Of a DNA stretch of 64,000 nt, positions 52,178-60,422 are shown piece after piece. The stretch spans positions 186,001-250,000 of the forward strand of contig UQNS01000001.1 in NCBI GenBank assembly GCA_900542465.1, in the 5' to 3' direction. The notes under the pieces are model-generated. The model was not told the DNA's origin and made no database searches. It saw only the letters and a list, made by a program, of their open reading frames with translations. A program made the position numbers and the translations under genes. The stretch's first letter is position 1; each line of letters opens with the position of its first letter. This stretch comes from an uncultured Eubacteriales bacterium (GTDB taxonomy: Bacteria; Bacillota; Clostridia; Lachnospirales; Lachnospiraceae).

Positions 52178-53883
52178 TGCAAAGTTCAGACTACTGGGCA
52201 AAACGCTTTAAAGTCTTGGAGAATGCATCAAACAGAACTGCTAAAGAAGCTTATGCAACACTGGAAGATGTGTTTTCAAAAATGGGTAGTGAGTTAGACA
52301 AGGAGATCCTAGCCTGGATAAAGCGAATTGCTAAGAATAACAATGTTAAGTTAGTAGATGCTAGAAAAATGCTTACCAAAAAGGAACGCAAAGAATTCAA
52401 CTGGGATGTTCAGGAGTACATCAAAAAAGGGAGAGAGAATGGTCTTAGTGGTGAGTACTTAAAAGAGTTAGAGAATGCATCGGCTAAGTATCATATTAAT
52501 CGCCTAGATACTCTAAATCTTAGATTAAAGAATCTTACAGAAACAGCCTTTAATACAGAGCATGCAACTATCAACAGCATGCTTAAAAAGGTTTATACAA
52601 ATAACTACTACAAAAGTCTTTTTGAAGTGCAAAAGGGGTTCAATATTGGTTTTGATATAGCTCAAGTGGATACTAACCTTCTGGATAAGCTTTTAACTAA
52701 GCCGTGGACAAACGATAATCTTAACTTCTCTGATAGAATCTGGATGGCCAAGGACAGAATGGTGCAAGATCTACAGCAAGAGCTTGTAAGGACTTGCGTG
52801 CTGGGCAAGTCTCCGGATGAGTCAATCAAGCGTATGTCTAACTTTGTTAACAAAAAGGTTAAGAATGCAAAAATGTATGCTTCTCGGTTGATCATGACGG
52901 AACAAGCAGCATTCCATGCCAGAAGTCAAGAGGATGCCTTTAAGGAGCTTGATATTGAAGAATTTGAGATAGTAGCAACACTTGATAGCCATACTTCTGA
53001 GATCTGCAGAGAGATGGATGGAAAGCACTTTCCAATGGAGGAATACAAGATCGGCATAACCGCTCCACCATTCCATGTTTATTGCAGATCAGTAACGGCT
53101 CCATATTTTAATGATGAGTGGTCAGCTGGAAAAAGAGCTGCAAGGGATGAGAACGGAAAGACTTATTATGTTCCATCGGATATGACTTATCCGGAGTGGA
53201 AAAGAAATTATGTTACTAAGTCAAATAAATCTATTGTCAGAGAAAATAATATTGAAACGAAACTTCCTTTAAGTGGCAATGATAAATCTAATTATGACCA
53301 AAGCAATGAGGCTATAAGCTTAGAAGTGGGCGAAAATAGTACTAACAATATTGTTAGTCTGAAAGGCGAAGATACAAATTTAAAAACAATATTAACCAAG
53401 GAAGAGCTATCTGCACTCACAAAATATATAAGCTTTGATTCTTATATAATCAATGATATATTAAGAAATTCAAATCCGGTGGAGCCACTCAAAAACATCT
53501 TTAGTGAAGAACAATTAAGTTTAATACATAACATAGATTCAGCCTTATCTAAGCTGCCAAAGTACGAAGGTAATTTACTTAGAGATATACAATTTAAGGG
53601 TCTTCATAACGAAGAAAAATTAATTAAAAATTTTGAAAAAAATCATCAGATTGGTGGTATAATTACGTACAAGGAATTTATAAGCACAACAACAAAAGCT
53701 TCTTACCATAACAATCCTTCGTTTAGAATTTATATTCAGAACGCTAAAAAAGGCAAAGATTTAAGAGCCTTAAATGAAGCTGAAGGGGAAGTTTTATATG
53801 AAAGAAATACAAGCTTTAGAGTTCTTAATAAAGTAAAAGATGAAGAAACAGGTATTGTAAATATATTATTGGAGGAATTATGA
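52177..53883 (+). CDS. Minor capsid protein (SPP1 gp7-like) fused to an ADP-ribosyltransferase domain
   Basis: 568 residues. Residues 1-350 are the head morphogenesis protein: a helical N-terminus and the Mu F/gp7 domain (FEIVATLDSHTSEICREMDG...PPFHVYCRSVTAPYF). A linker of about 60 residues follows. The C-terminal 170 residues look like an R-S-E mono-ADP-ribosyltransferase: Arg469 in LLRDIQF, Ser503-Thr-Thr in EFISTTT, and Glu536-x-Glu538 in AEGEVLYERNTSFRV, the ExE catalytic pair. gp7 proteins can enter the cell with DNA, so the domain may modify host proteins at infection. The ART call is motif-based. Confidence 0.85.
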   Translation: MQSSDYWAKRFKVLENASNRTAKEAYATLEDVFSKMGSELDKEILAWIKRIAKNNNVKLVDARKMLTKKERKEFNWDVQEYIKKGRENGLSGEYLKELENASAKYHINRLDTLNLRLKNLTETAFNTEHATINSMLKKVYTNNYYKSLFEVQKGFNIGFDIAQVDTNLLDKLLTKPWTNDNLNFSDRIWMAKDRMVQDLQQELVRTCVLGKSPDESIKRMSNFVNKKVKNAKMYASRLIMTEQAAFHARSQEDAFKELDIEEFEIVATLDSHTSEICREMDGKHFPMEEYKIGITAPPFHVYCRSVTAPYFNDEWSAGKRAARDENGKTYYVPSDMTYPEWKRNYVTKSNKSIVRENNIETKLPLSGNDKSNYDQSNEAISLEVGENSTNNIVSLKGEDTNLKTILTKEELSALTKYISFDSYIINDILRNSNPVEPLKNIFSEEQLSLIHNIDSALSKLPKYEGNLLRDIQFKGLHNEEKLIKNFEKNHQIGGIITYKEFISTTTKASYHNNPSFRIYIQNAKKGKDLRALNEAEGEVLYERNTSFRVLNKVKDEETGIVNILLEEL

Positions 53884-54077
53884 CAGAAGAAGAGGAAGAA
53901 AAAATGTTATTAGAAGCTTGTAAGAAAGTAAATGCCCCACTTCCTACTATTATTGGTTACATGCCTGAAGAAGAACTGAAGAAAAGGCAAGAAGAAACAA
54001 GAGAGTGGTTTGAAGAACAAATAAAAAGAGATAGAGAAATGTTTAAAAAGGCAAAAAAGAATGAAAAAAAATCATAA
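53880..54077 (+). CDS. Small charged protein downstream of the capsid-ART fusion, 65 aa
   Basis: 65 residues, MTEEEEEKMLLEACKKVNA... ending in lysine-rich KKAKKNEKKS; helical, strongly charged, no membrane segment. It overlaps the fusion gene by 4 bases (ATGA). The position is compatible with a chaperone, modulator or immunity partner of the transferase domain, but the sequence gives no proof. A terminator follows. Confidence 0.6.
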   Translation: MTEEEEEKMLLEACKKVNAPLPTIIGYMPEEELKKRQEETREWFEEQIKRDREMFKKAKKNEKKS

Positions 54078-54102
54078 ATGAACAATGCGAATATTGTATA
54101 TG

Positions 54103-54135
54103 TAAGCACTTTAGCAAATGGCTAAGGTGCTTTTT
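54103..54135 (+). terminator. Intrinsic terminator inside the head operon
   Basis: AAGCACTTTAGC (54103-54114) pairs with GCTAAGGTGCTT (54120-54131) with one wobble, loop AAATG, then T's. It separates the minor capsid genes from the scaffold/capsid genes. Confidence 0.85.
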
Positions 54136-54136
54136 T

Positions 54137-54196
54137 AGTGCAATTATTTGACCTGGTGGAAGTCGAGAAAAGACACGAACCCTTGAAACAAAGTGA
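54137..54196 (+). CDS. Possible 19-aa leader ORF before scaffold gene
   Basis: GTG start, MQLFDLVEVEKRHEPLETK then stop. Only AAGGTG in the terminator stem could act as a ribosome site. The remainder of the gap to 54240 is purine-rich and holds no other gene. Weak call. Confidence 0.25.
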
Positions 54197-54240
54197 AGCG
54201 AATCACGAGAAAAAAGCGAAAGATTGAAAGGATGTAACAC

Positions 54241-54828
54241 ATGAAAAGAAAGTTTTTAGAAGATTTAGGCCTTGAAAAAGAGGTTATTGACAAGATTCTT
54301 GATGAGAACAGTGCAGATATTGGAACAGTCAAGGACGAATTGGCAACAATTACTAAAGAAAAAGAGAAGCTTGTAAGCGACTTAGCTGAGAGAGATTCAC
54401 AGCTTGAAACACTTAAGGAATCAGCCGGATCAGTTGAAGAGCTGAAAGCCCAGATTGCGACATTACAGTCTGATAATGCCGCAAAAGATAAGGCACATAA
54501 AGCTGAAATGGACGCATTCAAGATTGATACAGCTGTTGATAAGGCTATTGCCGGAGCTAAGGGAAAGAATGTAAAGGCTATTAAAGCATTGCTTAACATG
54601 GCTGAGATCAAGCTTGATAAAGACGGTAATGTTGTTGGTTACTCAGAACAGCTTGAAAACCTTATGAAGGCTGACGATTCTAAATTCTTGTTTGACACAC
54701 CACAGGATCCATCCCTTCAGGGATTTAATCCGGCCGCATCAGGTAATAATCCAGGAGGAAGCTCCGGAGGTGTAGACATGAGTAAGATGACCTATGACCA
54801 GATAGTGGCCATGGAGTCAGGTAATTAA
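54241..54828 (+). CDS. Phage scaffolding protein (GP20-like)
   Basis: 195 residues. A long central coiled coil (about 25-100, ELATITKEKEKLVSDLAERDSQ...) and a C-terminal Gly/Ser-rich end leading to MSKMTYDQIVAMESGN, a typical capsid-binding tail. Scaffolding proteins guide procapsid assembly and leave before packaging. Located directly before the major capsid gene. Confidence 0.9.
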   Translation: MKRKFLEDLGLEKEVIDKILDENSADIGTVKDELATITKEKEKLVSDLAERDSQLETLKESAGSVEELKAQIATLQSDNAAKDKAHKAEMDAFKIDTAVDKAIAGAKGKNVKAIKALLNMAEIKLDKDGNVVGYSEQLENLMKADDSKFLFDTPQDPSLQGFNPAASGNNPGGSSGGVDMSKMTYDQIVAMESGN

Positions 54829-54845
54829 GAAAGGAAGGTATTTAA

Positions 54846-55940
54846 ATGGCAAAATTTGACGCAAAATCATTCAACGAAAACGCATTTGGTAAGTACATGA
54901 GTGCAGTTCCAAATGTAAAACTTAACAAGCTTAGAGAGTCTAGAGCGGTTGTATCTGACGCTAGGCTTAGAGATGTTTTTAAGAACAACTCACAGACAGG
55001 TACAAAGTATGCAACAATTCCATACTTTGGTCTTATTGGTGGCGAAGCGCAGAACTATGACGGTGTAAGTGATGTAACACCTGAGAGAACAAAGTCTTTT
55101 GAGCAGGGTGTATTTACTTATGGCCGTATGAAGGGATGGACAGAAGCGGACTTCTCATTTGATATTACAGGCGGAGCTGATTTTATGGCAAACGTAAGAT
55201 CACAGATTATGGAATATTGGAACGGAGTTAATCAGGACGTTCTTTTATCTATTCTCAAAGGTATTTTTGCTATGTCTGCAACGGGATCAGGCAACATCGC
55301 AAAAGCTAATAAGGCGTTTGTGGATAACCATACTTATGATATTTCAGCTGCAACAGAAGATAAAAAGACAGATGAAACAATGTGTGTTTCTGCAACAACT
55401 CTTAATTCAGCAACACAGAAGGCCTGTGGTGATAATAAGTCTAAGTTTAGTCTTGTTATTTGCCATTCAGCTGTTGCGACCAATCTTGAGAATCTTAAGC
55501 TTCTTAAGAATTTAACTTATACAGATATCTCAGGTGTTGAAAGAGACTTAACTATGTACACATGGAACGGCAGACTTGTACTTGTTGATGATTCAATGCC
55601 AGTTGAGGTTAAGAAGATTGGAGCAACAAGCGGAGATGTTTCTCTTTATACATCTTACGTGCTTGGTGAGGGTGCTATTTCTCTTGAAGATGTTGGGGCT
55701 AAAGTACCATTCGAAATGGTAAGAGATGCAAAGACAAAGGGCGGTGAGGATACTCTTATTTCCAGGGAAAGACACGCTGTCAGTGTGTCTGGTGTATCTT
55801 ATACAAAAAAAGATCAGGCAACAGACAGCCCAACAAATGCAGAACTGGAAAAGGGCACTAACTGGTCCCTTGTTAATGATGGCACAGATGCAATTGCTGA
55901 TAAGGCTGTTCCAATCGCTAGAATCATTTCCAGAGGCTGA
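54846..55940 (+). CDS. Major capsid protein
   Basis: 364 residues. Position after scaffold and before connector genes, N-arm-like AKFDAKSFNENAFGKYMSAVPN, and mid-body features (YATIPYFGLIGGEAQNYDG, GRMKGWTEADFSFDITGG) fit HK97-fold capsids of Clostridial myoviruses. It is the only candidate for the shell protein in the window. The start has AAAGGAAGG upstream. Confidence 0.88.
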   Translation: MAKFDAKSFNENAFGKYMSAVPNVKLNKLRESRAVVSDARLRDVFKNNSQTGTKYATIPYFGLIGGEAQNYDGVSDVTPERTKSFEQGVFTYGRMKGWTEADFSFDITGGADFMANVRSQIMEYWNGVNQDVLLSILKGIFAMSATGSGNIAKANKAFVDNHTYDISAATEDKKTDETMCVSATTLNSATQKACGDNKSKFSLVICHSAVATNLENLKLLKNLTYTDISGVERDLTMYTWNGRLVLVDDSMPVEVKKIGATSGDVSLYTSYVLGEGAISLEDVGAKVPFEMVRDAKTKGGEDTLISRERHAVSVSGVSYTKKDQATDSPTNAELEKGTNWSLVNDGTDAIADKAVPIARIISRG

Positions 55941-55964
55941 TTTTAAACAAGGTAGGTGATTAAG

Positions 55965-56357
55965 TTGTTTGATTTAGAAACTTTAAAAGAAAGGCTAAAA
56001 GCTTTTAATTACACGGCTAAGGTTGAAGATGATTCAGCCTTGGCTTTTTGTTTGGGAAAAGTGAAAGACTATATTCTAAATGACATTAATCACAGAGAAT
56101 TACCGGAAGGGTTATATAGGATCGCGATAGATATGGCCGTGGGTGAATTTCTTTTAAACAAAAAGACATTTGTCCCTTCTGATCTGGAAGGGTTGAGCTT
56201 TGAATTACCCGCAAAAGAAATAAGCGAGGGTGACACTAGAGTGTCCTTTGATACAAGCGGAAATCCTTCAACAGAACAAAAGCTGACGGCACTTATACAA
56301 TATCTTTTAAGTTATGGTAAGAGTCAGCTTGCTTGCTTTAGGAGGTTTCGATGGTAG
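55965..56357 (+). CDS. Head-tail connector protein (gp6/gp15-like)
   Basis: 130 residues with a TTG start (AGGTG 6 bases upstream); a GTG at 55956 is the alternative. Helical pattern FDLETLKERLKAFNY...DDSALAFCLGKVKDYILNDIN resembles adaptor proteins that dock on the portal. Position directly after the capsid gene supports it. Overlaps the next gene by 7 bases. Confidence 0.75.
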   Translation: MFDLETLKERLKAFNYTAKVEDDSALAFCLGKVKDYILNDINHRELPEGLYRIAIDMAVGEFLLNKKTFVPSDLEGLSFELPAKEISEGDTRVSFDTSGNPSTEQKLTALIQYLLSYGKSQLACFRRFRW

Positions 56358-56731
56358 ATTTATCAAAGGCTTATGTAGCTAAAAGACAAGCGCTAGAATC
56401 CCTTTATACGGGCAAATGCACTGTATACGAGTATAAAAAGATCAAAAAAGCTAATAAATCAACTGGATTTGAAGAAGTAGCCGTGTTGACTGATCAAGCG
56501 TGCCGGCTATCCTTCAAACAGTCTCCTAATACTTCCGGTAGTGACGATCTGTCAAGTGGGGCAACCCAGATCATAGAGTTATTCATATCTCCTGAGGTCA
56601 AAATAAGCCAAGGTTCAAAGATAGTAGTAACTCAGAATGGCAAAACTACAGAGTATGCTGATAGCGGTGTGCCAGCTTTATATCCTACACACCAAGCTAT
56701 TAATCTTAAATTGTTTAAGGAGTGGAGCTAA
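56351..56731 (+). CDS. Head closure / head-tail joining protein
   Basis: 126 residues, mostly beta: CTVYEYKKIKK...CRLSFKQSP...QIIELFISPEVKISQGSKIVVTQNGK. This resembles SPP1 gp16-type stoppers, which close the portal channel after packaging. Overlaps its neighbours on both sides (TAATG at the end). Confidence 0.75.
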   Translation: MVDLSKAYVAKRQALESLYTGKCTVYEYKKIKKANKSTGFEEVAVLTDQACRLSFKQSPNTSGSDDLSSGATQIIELFISPEVKISQGSKIVVTQNGKTTEYADSGVPALYPTHQAINLKLFKEWS

Positions 56732-57306
56732 TGGCGTCAGGCGGCAAAGTTGATTACAAGCAGTTGGAGGCTTTCAGGGATAAATTGCAGAAGCAACTTA
56801 ATCCAAGTCAGATAGATCTGTTTTTAGAGCAGTGCGCAAAAGAGTTAGCAGCCAGATTGCTAGCTAAGGTAATCAAAAGAACACCAGTTGGTGATTACTC
56901 TAAACTGGTAGTTGTAGAGGCTAAAAGAAAAAGTAAGAAGTATAACAAAGGCGATACATATATCAAGAGAATCAATCCCGGTGGTAAACGTGGTGGAACT
57001 CTTAGACGAGGATGGACAGCCGGAAAGACTCAAGGCGCAGCTGCATATGTGCAAGCCTTAAAAGTGCTGAGATTTGGCGGTAATTATGTGATTAATATCG
57101 TCAATCCCACTGAATATGCCTCTTATGTTGAATATGGCCACAGGCAAACTCCAGGACGCTATGTTCCGGCTATAGGTAAAAGGCTTACAGCTGGTTGGGT
57201 AGAAGGTAAATTCATGCTTACTATTTCAGAGCAAGAGATTCAGGAAAGTTCCAGGGCAATACTTGAGGCGAAGTTAAAACGTAAGTTAGGGGAGTGTTTT
57301 AAATGA
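56731..57306 (+). CDS. HK97 gp10-like tail-completion protein
   Basis: 191 residues with AAGGAG upstream of ATG. The motif VIKRTPVGDYS, GGTLRRGWTAG, VINIVNPTEYASYVEYGHRQTPGRYVP is diagnostic for the HK97 gp10 family. It finishes the head-tail interface. Overlaps the next gene by 4 bases. Confidence 0.92.
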   Translation: MASGGKVDYKQLEAFRDKLQKQLNPSQIDLFLEQCAKELAARLLAKVIKRTPVGDYSKLVVVEAKRKSKKYNKGDTYIKRINPGGKRGGTLRRGWTAGKTQGAAAYVQALKVLRFGGNYVINIVNPTEYASYVEYGHRQTPGRYVPAIGKRLTAGWVEGKFMLTISEQEIQESSRAILEAKLKRKLGECFK

Positions 57307-57731
57307 TAAACAAGATTATAGACGCTGTATCTATAGCACTTGCCGAAGAATTCGGCGAAGGATACGAGATTTATACAGAAAATATTGAGCAGGGTTTGAA
57401 AGAGCCCTGCTTTTCTATTGTCTGTGTAAATCCTGACATTAGTCAGTTCTTAGGTGATAGGTATAAGCGCAAGAATTTATTCTGCATTCATTACTTCCCT
57501 GGGTCTAGTACGGACAAGCGGTTAGAAGGCTTTAATGTGACCGAAAAGATATTTAACTGCTTGGAGCTTATAAAGTTTGAAGATGGAATGATTAGGGGGA
57601 CAAACTTCAGAGTTGAGATTGACGAAGAAGTTTTTCACTTTTTTATTGATTATGACTTATTTGTTTATAGCGATAAACCAAAAGAAACGGCAATGAACAG
57701 TGTTGATCATAAAACTGGAGTAAGGGAGTGA
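57303..57731 (+). CDS. Tail terminator protein (DUF6838-like)
   Basis: 142 residues. FGEGYEIYTENIEQGLKEPCFSIVCVNPDIS and RYKRKNLFCIHYFPGSSTDK fit the short alpha/beta tail terminator found between gp10-like and sheath genes in PBSX-type myophages. The family caps the tail at the set length. Confidence 0.82.
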   Translation: MINKIIDAVSIALAEEFGEGYEIYTENIEQGLKEPCFSIVCVNPDISQFLGDRYKRKNLFCIHYFPGSSTDKRLEGFNVTEKIFNCLELIKFEDGMIRGTNFRVEIDEEVFHFFIDYDLFVYSDKPKETAMNSVDHKTGVRE

Positions 57732-57735
57732 TGTA

Positions 57736-57906
57736 ATGGCAAAAGAAAAAGAAGAGGCGTACAAATACGACAAAGAGCAGTTTTTAACAGCTAAAAAGTA
57801 CGCGCACAGAAAAGACGCTTTAAACGCCTTACTTGGTGAGGGTGAAAGCTACACCATTGAGGAAGTAGATGCGTTGTTAAATAAATTTGAGAAAGGAAAG
57901 GTGTAA
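57736..57906 (+). CDS. Small conserved tail-region protein, 56 aa
   Basis: 56 residues: MAKEKEEAYKYDKEQFLTAKK, then RKDALNALLGEGESYTIEEVD. Proteins with this EQFLxSKK...DALxxLL pattern occur just before sheath genes in many Firmicute myoprophages. Role unknown. It starts 5 bases after the terminator gene and ends 5 bases before the sheath. Confidence 0.8.
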   Translation: MAKEKEEAYKYDKEQFLTAKKYAHRKDALNALLGEGESYTIEEVDALLNKFEKGKV

Positions 57907-57910
57907 ATAA

Positions 57911-59218
57911 ATGGCTTTAGGTGGCGGAACATTTGTAACACAGAATAAAGTGCTTCCAGGGGCGTATATGAACTTTGTTTCAGCAGCTACTGCAACTGAT
58001 TCATTATCAGACAGAGGTGTTGCGGCAATGGCGCTTGAGCTTGACTGGGGCAATTCTGAGGATATTTTTACAGTATCAAACACAGATTTTCATAAAAAAT
58101 CATTAGAAATTTTTGGTTATAAATACGACCATGAAAAATTGAAAGGTTTGAGAGACCTTTTTAAGAATATAAAAACTCTCCATGCTTTTAGGCTGAACGG
58201 TACAGGTGTTAAAGCATCTAATACTTATGCGACTGCAAAGTATGCCGGCACAAGGGGTAATGACCTTAAAACGGTTATCAAAAAGGACGTAGATCAGCCG
58301 GATAAATTCATCGTATTAACTGTTTTAGACGGCGATGTGATGGATAGACAGCTTGTAACGAGTGCAGCTGAGCTTGTATCAAACGATTATGTAGACTTTA
58401 AAAAAGATGCTCAGTTAACGGTAGCGGCTGGCGTGCCATTAACAACTGGAAGCAACGCCGGAGTAAGCATTAGTGATCATCAGAAGTTCTTGGAAAAGGC
58501 TGAATCTTACCAGTTTAACGCAATCGGCGCAGTATCTACCGATAGTGCAACTAAGGAGCTTTATATAAGTTACTGCAAGAGAATGAGAGATGAAATCGGG
58601 TCTAAGTTCCAAACGGTCGTTTATGATAAAGCTGCTGATTTTGAGGGAGTTATCAATCTTAAGAACAGAGTAACTGACAGCGGTCTCAGTGAGGCTTCTC
58701 TTGTGTACTGGGTAACAGGTATTACCGCAGGTTGTGCAGTTAACAAGTCTAATCTAAACAAGATATATGATGGCGAGTTTTCAGTTGATGTGAATTATAC
58801 ACAGGATCAGCTAGCAACAGCTATTAAATCCGGAGAATTCATTCTCCACAGGGTTGGAGCTGATGTAAGGGTTCTTGAAGATATCAACTCACTTGTAAGC
58901 ACTACAGAGGCTAAGGGCGAAGTGTTCAAGGATAATCAGACAATCAGAGTTATTGATCAGATCGCAAATGATATTGCGGTTTTATTCAATACTAAATACC
59001 TTGGCGTGATTCCAAACGATGCTGCCGGCAGGGTCAGCTTGTGGACAGATGTAGTTAAGCATCATGCAGCGCTTCAGGATATCAGAGCAATTGAAAACTT
59101 CAAAGACGAAGATGTGAAGATCTCTGAAGGCGGAGATAAAAAGACAGTTGTTATTACAGATGCAATCACAGTTGTTAACTCAATGAGTAAGCTTTATATG
59201 ACTGTGACAGTGGCTTGA
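57911..59218 (+). CDS. xkdK: Contractile tail sheath protein (XkdK-like)
   Basis: 435 residues. Typical sheath opening MALGGGTFVTQNKVLPGAYMN, then FVSAATATDSLSDRGVAAMAL, and a C-terminal domain with VWVDFSV-type strands (DQIANDIAVLFNTKYLGVIPNDAAGR, FKDEDVKISEGGDKKTVVI). Sheath subunits contract to drive the tube through the envelope. Its presence defines a myovirus morphology. Confidence 0.94.
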   Translation: MALGGGTFVTQNKVLPGAYMNFVSAATATDSLSDRGVAAMALELDWGNSEDIFTVSNTDFHKKSLEIFGYKYDHEKLKGLRDLFKNIKTLHAFRLNGTGVKASNTYATAKYAGTRGNDLKTVIKKDVDQPDKFIVLTVLDGDVMDRQLVTSAAELVSNDYVDFKKDAQLTVAAGVPLTTGSNAGVSISDHQKFLEKAESYQFNAIGAVSTDSATKELYISYCKRMRDEIGSKFQTVVYDKAADFEGVINLKNRVTDSGLSEASLVYWVTGITAGCAVNKSNLNKIYDGEFSVDVNYTQDQLATAIKSGEFILHRVGADVRVLEDINSLVSTTEAKGEVFKDNQTIRVIDQIANDIAVLFNTKYLGVIPNDAAGRVSLWTDVVKHHAALQDIRAIENFKDEDVKISEGGDKKTVVITDAITVVNSMSKLYMTVTVA

Positions 59219-59236
59219 TAGAGAGGGGGTATATAA

Positions 59237-59710
59237 ATGTCTAACGTAACAATGCTTTCAAAGGATACGGTATCTGCAAAGCTTGCTGAGTGCTTTATAA
59301 CAATTGGCAAGAACAGATATAACTTTATGCAGGCTATTAAGCTGGAAGCGAAGTTTGAAAGAACAAAAACGCAGGTGCCAATCTTAGGCAAGACCGGATC
59401 AGGTAATAAGTCCACAGGTTGGAAAGGGACTGGTTCTGCTACATTCCATTACAATACATCAATCTTTAGAGATATGATGCTCAAGTACAAAGATACTGGA
59501 GAAGATTTGTATTTTGAAATTCAGGTAACAAACGAGGATCCTACATCAGATGTAGGCAAGCAGACAGTTGTTTTGGTTGGGTGTAATATTGATGGCGGAA
59601 TTTTAACTAAATTCGATGCAGACGGCGAATATCTGGATGAGGATATGGACTTCACATTTGAAGACTTCAAAATGCCAAACCGCTTTTCTGGTTTACCAGG
59701 AATGCAGTAA
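59237..59710 (+). CDS. xkdM: Tail tube protein (XkdM-like)
   Basis: 157 residues: EAKFERTKTQVPILGKTGSGNKSTGWKGTGSATFHYNTSIFRDM is diagnostic for XkdM tube proteins, as is the ending EDMDFTFEDFKMP. The tube is the inner channel within the sheath. Followed by an intrinsic terminator, which may set its expression level above the genes that follow. Confidence 0.95.
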   Translation: MSNVTMLSKDTVSAKLAECFITIGKNRYNFMQAIKLEAKFERTKTQVPILGKTGSGNKSTGWKGTGSATFHYNTSIFRDMMLKYKDTGEDLYFEIQVTNEDPTSDVGKQTVVLVGCNIDGGILTKFDADGEYLDEDMDFTFEDFKMPNRFSGLPGMQ

Positions 59711-59731
59711 TTATATTTTGATTAGTAGATT

Positions 59732-59766
59732 AAAGAGGTGCTCGAAAAAAGCATCTCTTTTTGTTT
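59732..59766 (+). terminator. Intrinsic terminator after the tail tube gene
   Basis: AAAGAGGTGCT (59732-59742) pairs with AGCATCTCTTT (59750-59760) with one wobble; T's follow. It lies within the tail operon, between two structural genes that must both be expressed. Confidence 0.8.
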
Positions 59767-59785
59767 ATAAGAAAGGAATTAATAA

Positions 59786-60217
59786 ATGTCAAATTTTAGC
59801 AGATTCATGAAATCCAATAAAATTCAGAAAGAAAACACGACATATGCAGCCACTAAATCTCTTGTAGATGAAGAGGGGAAGCCATTACTTTGGACTATTA
59901 GACCTTTATCATCTAAAGATAATGAAGAGATCAGAGAGGCTTGTACAATGGATGTTCCAATTACAGGAAAGCCTGGAATGTTCAGACCTAAGCTTAACAG
60001 TTCTAAATACCTTGCAAAGATGATTTGTGCATCAGTTGTAGAACCGGACCTTTACGATAGCGAGCTCCAGGATAGTTATGGCGTAATGAAACCAGAAGAC
60101 CTAATACTTGAAATGGTTAACGACCCAGGGGAATACGCTGAGTTTGGTGCTTTTATTCAGAAGTTTAATGGTTTTACTGAGTCACTAGAGGAAAAGGTAG
60201 ATGAAGCAAAAAACTAA
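59786..60217 (+). CDS. xkdN: Tail assembly chaperone (XkdN-like), short form
   Basis: 143 residues: LLWTIRPLSSKDNEEIREACT and YLAKMICASVVEPDLYDSELQDSYGV match XkdN/phage tail assembly chaperones. These proteins coat the tape measure before the tube forms. Its last codons GCA AAA AAC TAA contain a -1 slippery site leading to a longer product. Confidence 0.92.
   Translation: MSNFSRFMKSNKIQKENTTYAATKSLVDEEGKPLLWTIRPLSSKDNEEIREACTMDVPITGKPGMFRPKLNSSKYLAKMICASVVEPDLYDSELQDSYGVMKPEDLILEMVNDPGEYAEFGAFIQKFNGFTESLEEKVDEAKN
60208..60214 (+). promoter_or_regulatory. Programmed -1 frameshift site (A AAA AAC)
   Basis: The heptamer is in the zero-frame phase X XXY YYZ, directly before the stop. AGAGGGC (60222-60228) and GCCCTCT (60279-60285) can pair, starting 7 bases after the site, the standard distance for a stimulator. 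Slippage joins the chaperone to the -1 frame for 58 codons. Confidence 0.8.
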
Positions 60218-60390
60218 TAGAAGAGGGCGATGCTGAGGCTAATTTTGCACATTTTGCACTGCAAAAGCTTCATATATTGCCCTCTGTTTTTTGCAACATG
60301 GACAGTCAGGAAAAGGCATTTGTTATAGCTTCGATTAAAGCAAGAGTTGAAGCAGAACAAAAAGAAATGAAGAAGATCAAGAAAAAATAA
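60214..60390 (+). CDS. Tail assembly chaperone, -1 frameshift extension
   Basis: 58 codons in the -1 frame (LIEEGDAEANFAHFALQKL... ending KKIKKK). It has no ribosome site or early ATG, and is read only after slippage, giving a 201-residue G-T-type fusion as in lambda and other tailed phages. The C-terminal part is a charged helix that should bind the tape measure. Confidence 0.75.
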   Translation, partial: LIEEGDAEANFAHFALQKLHILPSVFCNMDSQEKAFVIASIKARVEAEQKEMKKIKKK

Positions 60391-60422
60391 TTATATCTAC
60401 TTTTAGAAGAAAGGAGGTATAG

